From: Bradyrhizobium cenepequi
Lineage (GTDB): Bacteria; Pseudomonadota; Alphaproteobacteria; Rhizobiales; Xanthobacteraceae
Direction of reading: 5' to 3'
Assembly (NCBI RefSeq): GCF_020329485.1
Contig: NZ_JAGKJI010000002.1
Coordinates: forward strand, 421,627 to 485,626
Length of the DNA stretch: 64,000 nt
The number at the start of each line of letters is the position of its first letter. The first letter of the stretch is position 1. The notes under the pieces are model-generated. The model saw only the letters and a list, made by a program, of their open reading frames with translations. It searched no databases and had not been told where the DNA came from. The position numbers and the translations under genes were made by a program. Below are positions 8,795 through 17,147 of this stretch, piece after piece.

Positions 8795-8881
8795 CGTAGG
8801 ATGGGTAGAGCGAAGCGAAACCCATCATTCGCGAGGCTCGCTCCATCGCGATGGGTTTCGCTGCGCTCTACCCATCCTACG
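8795..8881. repeat. Inverted repeat, 32-base arms (gtaggatgggtagagcg family)
   Basis: Left arm 8795-8826 and right arm 8850-8881 are reverse complements at 31 of 32 positions, separated by 23 bases. The core gtaggatgggtagagcgaag is an interspersed repeat type. It may act as a transcription end signal or simply be a mobile palindromic element. Confidence 0.75.
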
Positions 8882-8922
8882 GAATTGCTGTTTGATATTT
8901 GGATCAACACTTACCCCACGTC

Positions 8923-8943
8923 GTCCCGGGCTTGACCCGGGAC
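8923..8943. repeat. Short palindrome gtcccggg-cttga-cccgggac
   Basis: Exact 8-base arms around cttga. The same core, with cttgaccc, appears in the degP-serB gap (55342-55351). It is part of the gtcgtcccgggcttgacc interspersed family. Confidence 0.65.
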
Positions 8944-9116
8944 CCAGCCACAGGCGCTTGTGGCGTGCTCCGCTGCAACCGCAGCGCCACGCCCTCACGT
9001 CCACGTTACCGGGTTTCATTGCCCGCCATGCTGCCATATGCTCAACTAGAAACCTCTGGCGTGCCTCCGCCGGAAATCCCGCCGTCGGCGTCCGCCGGGC
9101 CCAAGCCGGAGTTTTC

Positions 9117-11378
9117 ATGACTTCCAAGCCATCCGCCGCGCGAAACCGGCTGGTATTGATCGTCTACACCTCCGCGATCTTCGTCAGCGCGCTCCTCTTG
9201 TTCTCGGTGCAGCCGTTGTTCACCAAGATGGTGCTGCCGCGGCTCGGCGGCTCACCGGCGGTGTGGTCCGTGGCGATGGTGTTCTTCCAGTCGCTGCTGC
9301 TGGCCGGCTACGCCTACGCGCATTACCTGATGAAGCTGAGCAATCGCGCGGCTCCGGTCGCGGTGCATCTGTTGGTTTTGGTCGCGGCCATGCTGACATT
9401 GCCGCTCGCGATCCGGAGCGGCTGGGGCGATCCGCCGAGCTCCGGTTACGCGTTCTGGCTGCTCGGCCTGTTCGCGGTCTCGATCGGCCTCCCGTTTTTC
9501 GCGCTTGCCGCCAACAACCCCCTGCTGCAGGCTTGGTTCGTGCGCACCGGCCATCCGAACGGTCCCGATCCGTACTTCCTCTACGCGTCCTCGAACATCG
9601 GCAGCTTTCTCGCATTGTTATCCTATCCGGTGCTGCTGGAGCCGATGTTCGCGCTGCGCACGCAGAACCTGATCTGGACTGGCGGCTATGGGCTGTTGAT
9701 CCTCTTGATCGCGGGCTGCGGCGTGCTGCTGTTGCGCTCGCCTGCGAGCGCGGCGGCGCTGAATTTGCCGGCCGATGATTCCGATGCGCCCGCGCCCTCT
9801 TGGCTGCTGCGTTTGCGCTGGATCTTCCTCGCCGCGGTGCCCTCTGGACTTCTGATCGCGGTAACCGTGCATATCTCGACCGACGTTGCGGCGGCCCCGC
9901 TGCTCTGGGTGTTGCCGCTGTCGCTTTACCTTTTGACCTGGGTGCTGGTGTTCCAGTCGCGCCCGCTTTTTTCGCACAAATTCATGCTGCAGGCGCAGCC
10001 AATCGCAATCGCGTGCGTCATCATCCTGCTTGCGGTCGGCGGTGAGCAAAGTCTGCTGCTGACGCTCGGCGGCCACCAGATCTGCTTCTTCATCATCGCC
10101 ATGGCCTGCCATGGTGAATTGGCGCGGACCCGGCCGGCGGCGAAATACCTGACCGGTTTCTATGTGGCGCTGTCGTTCGGCGGCATGGTTGGCGGCCTGT
10201 TCGCTGGCCTGATCGCGCCGTTCACCTTCTCCTGGGTGGCGGAATACCCGATCCTGCTGGCGCTCGCTGCGCTGTGTCGGCCATCCGGCGGGCAGGAGCG
10301 GTTGCCGCGCTGGAGCGCCTGGTACTGGCCATTTCTTGCCGTGCTCGCAGTGGCGCTGATCGCGCCGTCCTATTCAACCGGGACGCTGTTCAACTGGTTC
10401 GATGAGCGGCGGGCGTGGGTGATCGGCACGGTCGGCGTGCTGTCGGCGCTGCTTGCGCTCACGGTCAACGCCGGCCGCTGGAAGATCTTCGCGACCGTCG
10501 TGGTCGCGCTGGTGCTGTTGCGCACTTACCCTTCCGACGAAGGTCGGGTCGACACGGTGCGCAGCTTCTTCGGCGTGCACAAGATCGTGGTGACGCCGAA
10601 CGGCCAGTATCACGTGCTGATGCATGGCACCACCATTCACGGCGCCGAGCGATTCAAGAATGACGACGGCACGCCGGCAACCGGGCGGCCCGAACCCATC
10701 TCCTATTACTACAAGGACGGCGGCATCGGGCAGGCGATCACGGCATTGCGCGAGCGCAAGGGCGCGCCGCTTAAGGTCGCCGTGATCGGACTCGGCTCTG
10801 GCACGCTCGCTTGCGCCGCGGAGCCGGGTGAACAATGGAAGTTCTTCGAGATCGACCAGACCATGGTGGATACCGCGCGCGACCCGAAATATTTTACTTA
10901 CATCCAGAATTGCGCGCCCGATCTGAAGCCGGTGATCGGCGATGCCAGGCTCACCTTCGCCCGCGAACCTGACGGCATCTACGACCTCATCATCGTCGAC
11001 GCCTATTCATCCGATGCGATCCCGATCCATCTGGCGACGCATGAGGCGATGGCGATCTACAAGTCAAAGCTGGCGCCGCAGGGCGCGGTCGTGATGCACG
11101 TTTCGAACCGTCACCTCGAGCTTTCCAGCGTGGTGGTCGGCATCGCCGAGGCCAACGACCTCAAGAGCTGGGTCTACAGTGAGGATTCCGGCCGCGACAG
11201 CGAGTATATTTTCTCAACTTCGGTCGTGATCTCCGCGCGCGAGGACGCCGATGTCGGCAAACTCGCCTCGTCGGACCAGTGGACCGAGAGCGAGGCCGAT
11301 GAGAAGCAGCGGGTCTGGACCGACGATTACTCCAATATTCTGGGCGCCGTTTACCGGCGATTGCGCGACGGCGAATAG
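9117..11378 (+). CDS. Polytopic membrane protein fused to a spermidine-synthase-like domain
   Basis: A 753-residue protein. The ATG at 9117 follows a ccggag site and begins MTSKPSAARNRLVLIVYTSA; the open frame extends upstream to 8613 but only through repeat DNA, so that extension is rejected. Residues 1-480 contain about a dozen membrane helices, including FVSALLLFSVQPLFTKM, and the conserved PDPYFLYASSNIGSFLALLSY stretch region. The C-terminal third is a soluble SAM/spermidine-synthase fold: VAVIGLGSGTLACAA, FFEIDQTMVDTA and DLIIVDAYSSDAIPIHL. Many bacteria carry such fusions with no proven polyamine activity; the aspartates for putrescine are not clearly in place, so the substrate is open. 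It sits upstream of a desaturase, 129 bases away. Confidence 0.85.
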   Translation: MTSKPSAARNRLVLIVYTSAIFVSALLLFSVQPLFTKMVLPRLGGSPAVWSVAMVFFQSLLLAGYAYAHYLMKLSNRAAPVAVHLLVLVAAMLTLPLAIRSGWGDPPSSGYAFWLLGLFAVSIGLPFFALAANNPLLQAWFVRTGHPNGPDPYFLYASSNIGSFLALLSYPVLLEPMFALRTQNLIWTGGYGLLILLIAGCGVLLLRSPASAAALNLPADDSDAPAPSWLLRLRWIFLAAVPSGLLIAVTVHISTDVAAAPLLWVLPLSLYLLTWVLVFQSRPLFSHKFMLQAQPIAIACVIILLAVGGEQSLLLTLGGHQICFFIIAMACHGELARTRPAAKYLTGFYVALSFGGMVGGLFAGLIAPFTFSWVAEYPILLALAALCRPSGGQERLPRWSAWYWPFLAVLAVALIAPSYSTGTLFNWFDERRAWVIGTVGVLSALLALTVNAGRWKIFATVVVALVLLRTYPSDEGRVDTVRSFFGVHKIVVTPNGQYHVLMHGTTIHGAERFKNDDGTPATGRPEPISYYYKDGGIGQAITALRERKGAPLKVAVIGLGSGTLACAAEPGEQWKFFEIDQTMVDTARDPKYFTYIQNCAPDLKPVIGDARLTFAREPDGIYDLIIVDAYSSDAIPIHLATHEAMAIYKSKLAPQGAVVMHVSNRHLELSSVVVGIAEANDLKSWVYSEDSGRDSEYIFSTSVVISAREDADVGKLASSDQWTESEADEKQRVWTDDYSNILGAVYRRLRDGE

Positions 11379-11507
11379 GTGAACTCGATATTTTTGCAAC
11401 ACCGGCAGCCCGCGTTCGCGATTTGGCCGGACAATCCGCCGCAACGGTTGCGGGTCGTGGGTGGACTCTATACTGATGGAACTTGTTTCCCAATTGTTCC
11501 ATTCATC

Positions 11508-12455
11508 ATGCGCGACCATCGGATTATCCGGAGCCGGCACTTTCATCGATTGCAGCGGCAGCATTTCATCCTGTTTGATGTATTGCCATTCATCGGGACA
11601 TGGATCGCGCTTGGCTCCTTGTTCTATCGCCCGATCGGGGCGCTCGAGGTTAGCCTGTTCTTCGCGATGTGGCTGGTCACGGGGCTCGGCCTCACCGTCG
11701 GCTATCACCGGCTGTTCACGCACCGCGCCTTCGCAACCGGGACAGTGGTGAGCGCGATGCTGATCATCATGGGCTCGATGGCGGGAAGAGGGCCGATGGT
11801 ATCATGGGCCGCGATGCATCGTCGCCATCACGAGCTCAGCGATCACGAGGGCGATCTGCATTCACCCAATCTGCATGGCGAGAGCTTCCTCGGGCGCCTG
11901 CGCGGCTTCCTGCATGCACATCTGACCTGGATGATCGAGCATGATTATCCGAACGTCGCCCATTACGTTGCGGACCTGATGGCGCAGCCGACGCTGGTCC
12001 GGGTCAACCGCTACTATTACGTCTGGGTGCTGCTGGGGCTGTTGATCCCGACCGCCATCGGCGGGCTGATCGCCGGCAGCCTGTGGGGGGCGGTGGCCGG
12101 GTTCCTCTGGGGTGGCGCGGCGCGCATGTTCGCGGTCGAACAGGCGATGTCGGCGATCAACTCGGTCATGCATAGCTTCGGTGCACGTCCTTACCGCACG
12201 AGGGATGACAATAGCCGCAATCTCGGCGTAATGGCATGGTTGGCGTGGGGTGAGGGGTGGCATAACAATCACCATGCCTTCCCTTATTCGGCGGCGTTCG
12301 GGTTGCGATGGTTCGAATTCGATCCGGGCTATCTCTTCATCCGATTGCTTGCCGCGCTGGGACTGGCCTGGAACGTCAAGGTGCCGAGCGCGGAGAAGAT
12401 CGCGCTGCGCCGGCTGCACGAGCCGGCGCCAGGGGTTGCCGAACTCGAGCACTGA
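11508..12455 (+). CDS. Membrane fatty acyl-CoA (delta-9 type) desaturase
   Basis: A 315-residue di-iron membrane desaturase. All three histidine boxes are present: HRLFTH, HRRHHELSDHEGDLHS and WHNNHHAFP, which bind the two irons in stearoyl-CoA-desaturase-like enzymes. Four hydrophobic helices flank them. I chose the ATG at 11508 (MRDHRIIRSRHFHRL); the frame is open back to 11379 but the added 43 residues do not look like this family. The product would insert a cis double bond in an acyl chain. The gene is 61 bases before the MBOAT gene in the same direction, so it may share a transcript with the acyltransferase pair. Confidence 0.9.
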   Translation: MRDHRIIRSRHFHRLQRQHFILFDVLPFIGTWIALGSLFYRPIGALEVSLFFAMWLVTGLGLTVGYHRLFTHRAFATGTVVSAMLIIMGSMAGRGPMVSWAAMHRRHHELSDHEGDLHSPNLHGESFLGRLRGFLHAHLTWMIEHDYPNVAHYVADLMAQPTLVRVNRYYYVWVLLGLLIPTAIGGLIAGSLWGAVAGFLWGGAARMFAVEQAMSAINSVMHSFGARPYRTRDDNSRNLGVMAWLAWGEGWHNNHHAFPYSAAFGLRWFEFDPGYLFIRLLAALGLAWNVKVPSAEKIALRRLHEPAPGVAELEH

Positions 12456-12516
12456 TAGTCGTCGGCTTCCGGCGGATAAGGTGAGTAACCTCGGTCATGC
12501 CTGAGATCGCCGGCTG

Positions 12517-13899
12517 ATGCTGTTCAACGACTATCCCTTCCTGCTGGGCTTCCTGCCGGCGGCAATCCTGATCTATCGATTGGTCGATTTGCATCCGCAG
12601 TGGCGGATCTGGACGCTGGTCCTGATGTCGCTGGTGTTCTACGCCTACGGCAATCCGCCCTTCGTCCTGCTCCTGATCTTCTCGATCGCGGTCAACTGGT
12701 TCGCGGCGATGGCCTTTGCCAGAACCAAGATGCCGTGGATCATCACCGCGGCCATCATCGCCAATCTCGGCGTCCTCGGCTGGTTCAAATACGCCAACTT
12801 CCTCGCCTACAATATCGGCCTTGTGCTGGGCCGGCCGATGCCCGTGCTCGACATCGTGCTGCCGCTCGGCATCTCGTTCTTCACTTTCCACCACATCATG
12901 TATCTGGTCGATCTGCGCAAGGGAAAGGCGCCGACCTATGCGCTGCAGCGCTATGCGCTCTACATTTCCTTTTTCCCGCAGGCGCTGGCCGGGCCGCTGG
13001 TGCGCTGGTCGCAGGTGATGGAGCAGTTCGGCAAGAAGGTCTATGTGCCGGGCTGGCAGCGCGAATTCTGCGTCGGCATTGCCTTCATCCTGATCGGGCT
13101 CGTCGAAAAGATCCTGCTTGGCGACCGCATTGCGCGGCTGATCGATCCCATCTATGCGCGGGCGCTCGAAGGTCCCGTGAGCAATGGCGACGCATGGCTG
13201 GCGCTCGCTTTCGGCATCCAGATCCTCTACGACTTCGCCGGCTATTCCGACATCGCGGTCGGGCTCGGCCTCTTGTTCGGCGTGAAGCTGCCGTACAACT
13301 TCGATGCGCCGTTCCGCTCCACCAGCATCCAGGACTTCTGGCAGCGCTGGCACATCACCTTGATGACGTTCCTGCGCGAATACCTGTTCTTTCCGCTCGC
13401 CAACAAGCGCATGGTGCCGCGGCGCTTCTACCAGCTGCAATATTTCGCCGTGATGGTGCTGACCATGGCGCTGTGCGGCCTCTGGCACGGCGCCAGCTGG
13501 ACCTTCGTGCTGTGGGGCACGCTGCATGGCCTGGCGCTGGTCGTCTGCTCGTTGTGGCGCCGCTATGGCCCGCGGCTGCCCGCGCTCGCCGGATGGGCGC
13601 TGACGGTGATCTTCGTGCTGCTGACCGGCGTGTTCTTCCGCGCCGGTACTCTGGATGCGGCGTTGAACATCTTCCACGGCCTCACTGTTGCGCCCAATCT
13701 GTCGGAGGGCAAGCATTTGTGGCCGCTCGTGGTCGTCCCGCTGATGGCCTTCCTGCTGCCGGCGACCCAGGACATCGTCGAACGCGTGATGCAGCGGCCG
13801 CGCCCCTGGCTTGGTGTGGTGGCCGGCCTCGGCCTGCTGACCATCCTGATCTTGCTCGGAGAAGGGAACGTTCGTGGCTTCGCTTACTACCAGTTCTGA
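12517..13899 (+). CDS. MBOAT family O-acyltransferase (AlgI/DltB-like)
   Basis: A 460-residue inner-membrane acyltransferase. The MBOAT signature regions are clear: DFAGYSDIAVGLGLLFGVKL (239-258), FWQRWHIT with His 279, and LCGLWHGASWTFVLWG with the catalytic His 324. Around ten membrane helices are expected. Members such as AlgI and DltB move an acyl group from a cytoplasmic donor to an extracytoplasmic acceptor and usually need a partner SGNH-type protein. Here the next gene overlaps by 26 bases and is such a partner. The acyl donor is probably the acyl carrier protein encoded at 16638-16892 on the other strand. Ribosome site is weak, which suggests coupling to the upstream desaturase or a leader. 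Confidence 0.9.
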   Translation: MLFNDYPFLLGFLPAAILIYRLVDLHPQWRIWTLVLMSLVFYAYGNPPFVLLLIFSIAVNWFAAMAFARTKMPWIITAAIIANLGVLGWFKYANFLAYNIGLVLGRPMPVLDIVLPLGISFFTFHHIMYLVDLRKGKAPTYALQRYALYISFFPQALAGPLVRWSQVMEQFGKKVYVPGWQREFCVGIAFILIGLVEKILLGDRIARLIDPIYARALEGPVSNGDAWLALAFGIQILYDFAGYSDIAVGLGLLFGVKLPYNFDAPFRSTSIQDFWQRWHITLMTFLREYLFFPLANKRMVPRRFYQLQYFAVMVLTMALCGLWHGASWTFVLWGTLHGLALVVCSLWRRYGPRLPALAGWALTVIFVLLTGVFFRAGTLDAALNIFHGLTVAPNLSEGKHLWPLVVVPLMAFLLPATQDIVERVMQRPRPWLGVVAGLGLLTILILLGEGNVRGFAYYQF

Positions 13900-14884
13900 C
13901 ACGTCCCCCGAATGGGGACGCTGCCTAGCCAACTGTGTCGGCACGCTCGTTGGCGGTCTGCTGCTGCTCTACGCGCTGATGATCCTGGTCGATCCCTACG
14001 ACACCGGCAAGTTCGGCTTGCTCGGGATCGACGGCGTCGACGATCGGAACACGCTGACGTCGGCGGCCAGCCGCGCGCGCGATCCGGATTTCGATTCCGC
14101 CATCATCGGCAATTCGACCGCGCAGATGCTTGAACCGACGGAACTGTCGAAGGCGACCGGCCTGCGTTTCGTGCAGCTCTATATGACCGGCGGTAATCCC
14201 CATGAGCAGCTCATGCTGCTGGATTTCTTCCTGCGTCATCACAAGCGGGTGGGGGCGCTGGTATTCGTTGTCGATCCCTGGTGGTGCGCCCATGTGCCGG
14301 TGCAGTCGCCGCCGGGCACCTTCCCCGATTGGCTCTATGGCGAGAGCTCGCTCCCTTACGCGATGCGCCTGCTGTCCTGGACGACGATCGAGCGCACGTT
14401 CCAACGGCTCTCGATCGGCCTCGGCTGGCATCAGCGCAAGGACCCCACCGGCTTCTTCAGCTACGAGGACATCTGGCTGCCCGGCACCTTCCGCGAAATC
14501 AGTGCCCCGCGCGATCCGCCGCCTGCGGCCAGTGTCGCGGAGCGCGAGACGCTTCCGGACGTCGCGCGGCTTGATGCGGCGGTCAAGAAGCTCCCGCCCG
14601 AGACCAGCGTCGTCATCATCGTGCCGCCGACCCTCCAAAGCAAGATGCCGCAGCCCGGCATGCCGGCCGCCGCGGACCGCGAGGCGTGCAATGCGGCCTT
14701 GAAACGGATCGTGGCCGGCCGGCCGAACAGCAATTTCATCAACTACCGCGTCGACAATGCGCTGACCCGGGACCGCGCGAATTTCGCGGATTTCATCCAC
14801 TACCGCCCGAGCATCGCGACCAAGATCATGGAAGGCATCGCCGCCAGCATCCGCGACGGCGAGGCGGCGAAGATCGATTTCTGA
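13874..14884 (+). CDS. Membrane-anchored SGNH-hydrolase-like protein (DltD/AlgJ-type partner)
   Basis: A 336-residue protein starting at GTG 13874, with ggagaaggga 6 bases upstream; it overlaps the MBOAT gene by 26 bases, implying translational coupling. One N-terminal helix (about residues 20-38, GTLVGGLLLLYALMILV) would anchor it in the inner membrane with a periplasmic body. SGNH block I is readable as SAIIGNSTAQ with candidate nucleophile Ser 81, and block V as FADFIHY with Asp 306 and His 309, giving the Ser-Asp-His set of DltD/AlgJ/AlgX/PatB-type proteins. Family assignment is by motif, not by overall similarity. It would finish acyl transfer to an envelope acceptor or hydrolyse the ester. 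Confidence 0.75.
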   Translation: MASLTTSSDTSPEWGRCLANCVGTLVGGLLLLYALMILVDPYDTGKFGLLGIDGVDDRNTLTSAASRARDPDFDSAIIGNSTAQMLEPTELSKATGLRFVQLYMTGGNPHEQLMLLDFFLRHHKRVGALVFVVDPWWCAHVPVQSPPGTFPDWLYGESSLPYAMRLLSWTTIERTFQRLSIGLGWHQRKDPTGFFSYEDIWLPGTFREISAPRDPPPAASVAERETLPDVARLDAAVKKLPPETSVVIIVPPTLQSKMPQPGMPAAADREACNAALKRIVAGRPNSNFINYRVDNALTRDRANFADFIHYRPSIATKIMEGIAASIRDGEAAKIDF

Positions 14885-16615
14885 TCAATCCGCGTCCGCG
14901 GCGAGATCCTCGAACCCACCTTCGGACCACAGCCGGCGCGCCAGTCTGCGCTGGATCTTGCCGCTGGTGGTCTTCGGCAGCGTTCCCGGCCGGATCAGCA
15001 CAATATGGCGGGCGAACAATTCGTGCTGGCCGGTGACATGCTCGCGGATCAGCCCCTTCATCTCGGCGCCGTCGATGCGGTTGCGCTCGGTGCGCTCGAC
15101 CTCCTGCACGACGACCAGCGTTTCGTCGCCATGCTCGTCGCTGACGGAGAACGCCGCGCCGCAATTGGCGCGCAGCGCGGTGTGTGCCGCCTGCACCGCG
15201 CGTTCGATATCCTGCGGATAGTGGTTGATGCCGCGGACGATGATGAGGTCCTTGATCCGTCCGGTGATGAAGAGTTCGCCCGCGGAATCGAGAAAGCCGA
15301 GGTCGCCGGTGCGCAGCCAGTTCGCGCCCTCGTCATCGCCCGCGATGCGCGCGTGCAGGCCGACCTTGGTCGCCTCCGGATTCTTCCAATAGGCGCCCGC
15401 GACATTGGCACCGTTGACCCAGACCTCGCCGACCTGGTCGATGGGCAGCCGCGCGCAGGTGTCGGGATCGACGATCGCGATCCGTTCGCCTTCAAGCGCG
15501 CGGCCGCAGCCGACCAGCGTCTGGCTGTCCGCCGCATCAGCCGGGGCTTCGACCCGGTGCGCCTGCAGCGCCGCGCGGCTGACATCGCGCGTCACATGGC
15601 CGGCGCCACGACTGCCGCCGGAGATCAAAAGCGTCGCTTCCGCCATGCCATAGGCCGGGAATGTGGCGCGGGGATCAAAGCCGTAATCGGCGAAGGTCTT
15701 GATGAAATGCTCGATCGTTTCGGCGTGCACCGGCTCGGCGCCGTTGAGCGCGATCTTCCAGGACGTGAGATCGACGCCCTGCATCTGCTCGGCGCGATAG
15801 CGGCTGACGCAGAGGTCATAGCCGAAATTCGGGCAGCACGCGACCTCGGCGCGATAATCGCTGATCGCGCGCAACCAGTTGAGCGGGCGCTGGGTGAAGG
15901 CGTTCGGCGCCATCAGCACGCAGAGCGCACCGACATAGAGCGCCTCCAGCGTGTTCAGGATCAGCCCCATGTCGTGATAGAGCGGCACCCAATTGACATA
16001 GGTCGATCGCTCGGTGTTGCCGAGCGAGATGCGGATCATCTCGAGATTGGCGAGCAGGTTGCCATGGCTCACCGCGACGCCCTTGGGCTCGGACGTCGAT
16101 CCCGACGTATATTGCAGGAAGGCGATATCCTCTCGGGCGGGAAGCGGCAGATCGGCCGCAGCTGGCGCTCGCGCCGGATCGAGATCGACTGCCAGCCACT
16201 GCAGGCCTTCGCGCGAAAACCGCTCCTGCAGATCGCCGCGGATGGCGAAGGCGGAACTGGTGAGCGCGATCGCAGGTTCGCAATTGGCCATGATCGCGGC
16301 GCTGGAGTCGCGCGCACTCTGCCGGCGCGGCATCATCATCGGCACCGCGATCACGCGCGCGATCAGACAGCCGAAGAAGGCGACGACGAATTCGAGGCCG
16401 GGCGGAAACACCAGCATCGCGCGATCGCCGGGCCGGGTGACTTCGCCGAGCCGCACCGCCAGCGTGCGGGCCGCGTCATGCAACTCGCGAAAGCTGAGGA
16501 CCGCTTCCTCCGCGCCGCGGTCGGAGAGAAAGATGTAGGCGCGCGCGTCGGGCTGCGTTTCCGCCCGCTTTGCCAGCAGCGCCACCAGCGAGGAAAACGT
16601 CTCCATCTTGGTCAA
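14885..16615 (-). CDS. Fatty acyl-AMP ligase (FAAL)
   Basis: A 576-residue ANL-superfamily enzyme that activates a fatty acid as acyl-AMP and loads it on a carrier protein. The AMP-binding P-loop is FLQYTSGSTSEPKGVAVSH (167-185); WVPLYHDMGLI, LNGAEPV, TFPAYGMAEATLLISGG and the C-terminal lysine motif LPKTTSGKIQRR are all of FAAL rather than fatty acyl-CoA ligase type. The start is ATG 16615 (MTKMETF) or 16606. It lies 22 bases behind the acyl carrier protein gene, so the two form an operon, and its stop codon abuts the stop of the SGNH gene with no base between them. In the Dlt analogy it takes the place of DltA. Confidence 0.9.
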   Translation of the reverse strand: MTKMETFSSLVALLAKRAETQPDARAYIFLSDRGAEEAVLSFRELHDAARTLAVRLGEVTRPGDRAMLVFPPGLEFVVAFFGCLIARVIAVPMMMPRRQSARDSSAAIMANCEPAIALTSSAFAIRGDLQERFSREGLQWLAVDLDPARAPAAADLPLPAREDIAFLQYTSGSTSEPKGVAVSHGNLLANLEMIRISLGNTERSTYVNWVPLYHDMGLILNTLEALYVGALCVLMAPNAFTQRPLNWLRAISDYRAEVACCPNFGYDLCVSRYRAEQMQGVDLTSWKIALNGAEPVHAETIEHFIKTFADYGFDPRATFPAYGMAEATLLISGGSRGAGHVTRDVSRAALQAHRVEAPADAADSQTLVGCGRALEGERIAIVDPDTCARLPIDQVGEVWVNGANVAGAYWKNPEATKVGLHARIAGDDEGANWLRTGDLGFLDSAGELFITGRIKDLIIVRGINHYPQDIERAVQAAHTALRANCGAAFSVSDEHGDETLVVVQEVERTERNRIDGAEMKGLIREHVTGQHELFARHIVLIRPGTLPKTTSGKIQRRLARRLWSEGGFEDLAADAD

Positions 16616-16637
16616 TGATATCCGGCGACGATAGGGA

Positions 16638-16892
16638 TCAGGCGGCGGAGCGGGCCGCGAGCTTTTCGGCGAGGTAACGCGACAGCGCGTCGACCGTGGG
16701 ATAGTCGTAGAAGTCGTCGGTCGAAAGCTCGAGGTCGAGCTTCTCCTCGAGTTCCATCATGACATAGACAACCATTGCCGAATCGAGCCCGAGCCGGTTG
16801 AATTTCGTGTCGGTTTTGATCCGGTCCTTGGTGATCCGCAGCACCTTCGCGAGCGAATTCACGCAAAAACCGGATATTTCTTCCTGTGTCAT
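16638..16892 (-). CDS. Acyl carrier protein, FAAL-associated
   Basis: An 84-residue carrier protein starting MTQEEISGFCVNSLAKVL. The phosphopantetheine site is LGLDSAMVVYVMMELEEKL with Ser 38. The acidic helix after it and DDFYDYPTVDALSRYLAEKL at the end are typical of FAAL- and PKS-associated carriers rather than the housekeeping AcpP (whose site is DSLD). A longer frame to 16919 exists, but the ATG at 16892 fits the family. It is the first gene of the acp-FAAL operon. Confidence 0.9.
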   Translation of the reverse strand: MTQEEISGFCVNSLAKVLRITKDRIKTDTKFNRLGLDSAMVVYVMMELEEKLDLELSTDDFYDYPTVDALSRYLAEKLAARSAA

Positions 16893-17147
16893 GGGAAATC
16901 CAGCGAAACAATTAGACACAATACGGCTGCAGCGGCCGTTGTCAATTTAGGCTCACGTAAGCGTGTCGATGACGATCGTCCACGTTCCGGACGTGAAGGA
17001 CGGCGTGGCTTAGAGCGGACTTTCAGGAGAAAGCGAGAGGTTTGCGCGGAGATCGGGCGCAGGCACCGAAAGAAATCAGGTGCAGAAAGAAACAGAGCGC
17101 GATGACGAAGTCATCCCGCTCTGAGATGTCGACCAGTTCTGCGCTCG
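16893..17147. other. Intergenic region with hairpin at 17094-17122
   Basis: This gap should hold the promoter of the carrier protein operon and the end of the L,D-transpeptidase transcript. A hairpin agagcg-c-gatga ... tcatc-c-cgctct lies at 17094-17122, with one C:C mismatch, 23 bases past the transpeptidase stop; it is a plausible terminator on the minus strand but lacks a long T run. Confidence 0.4.

Larger units (their letters stand above)
8012..9116. other. 1.1-kb non-coding region built of several inverted repeats
   Basis: No convincing gene is present; the reading frames here are low-complexity translations of repeats. Four distinct palindromic units follow one another (listed separately at 8122, 8415, 8795 and 8923). 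The promoter for the 9117 gene should lie in 8950-9110. Such repeat stacks are typical landing zones for interspersed elements. Confidence 0.6.

Noticed and set aside
8613..9116. N-terminal extension of the 9117 gene by 168 residues.
   Set aside because: The extension translates only palindromic repeats; the ATG at 9117 has a ribosome site and the expected start of the family.
12376..13944. A 522-codon minus-strand frame opposite the MBOAT gene.
   Set aside because: Antisense shadow; charged low-complexity composition, while the plus-strand frame has all MBOAT motifs.
15005..16618. A 537-codon plus-strand frame opposite the FAAL gene.
   Set aside because: Antisense shadow; the minus strand shows complete FAAL motifs.
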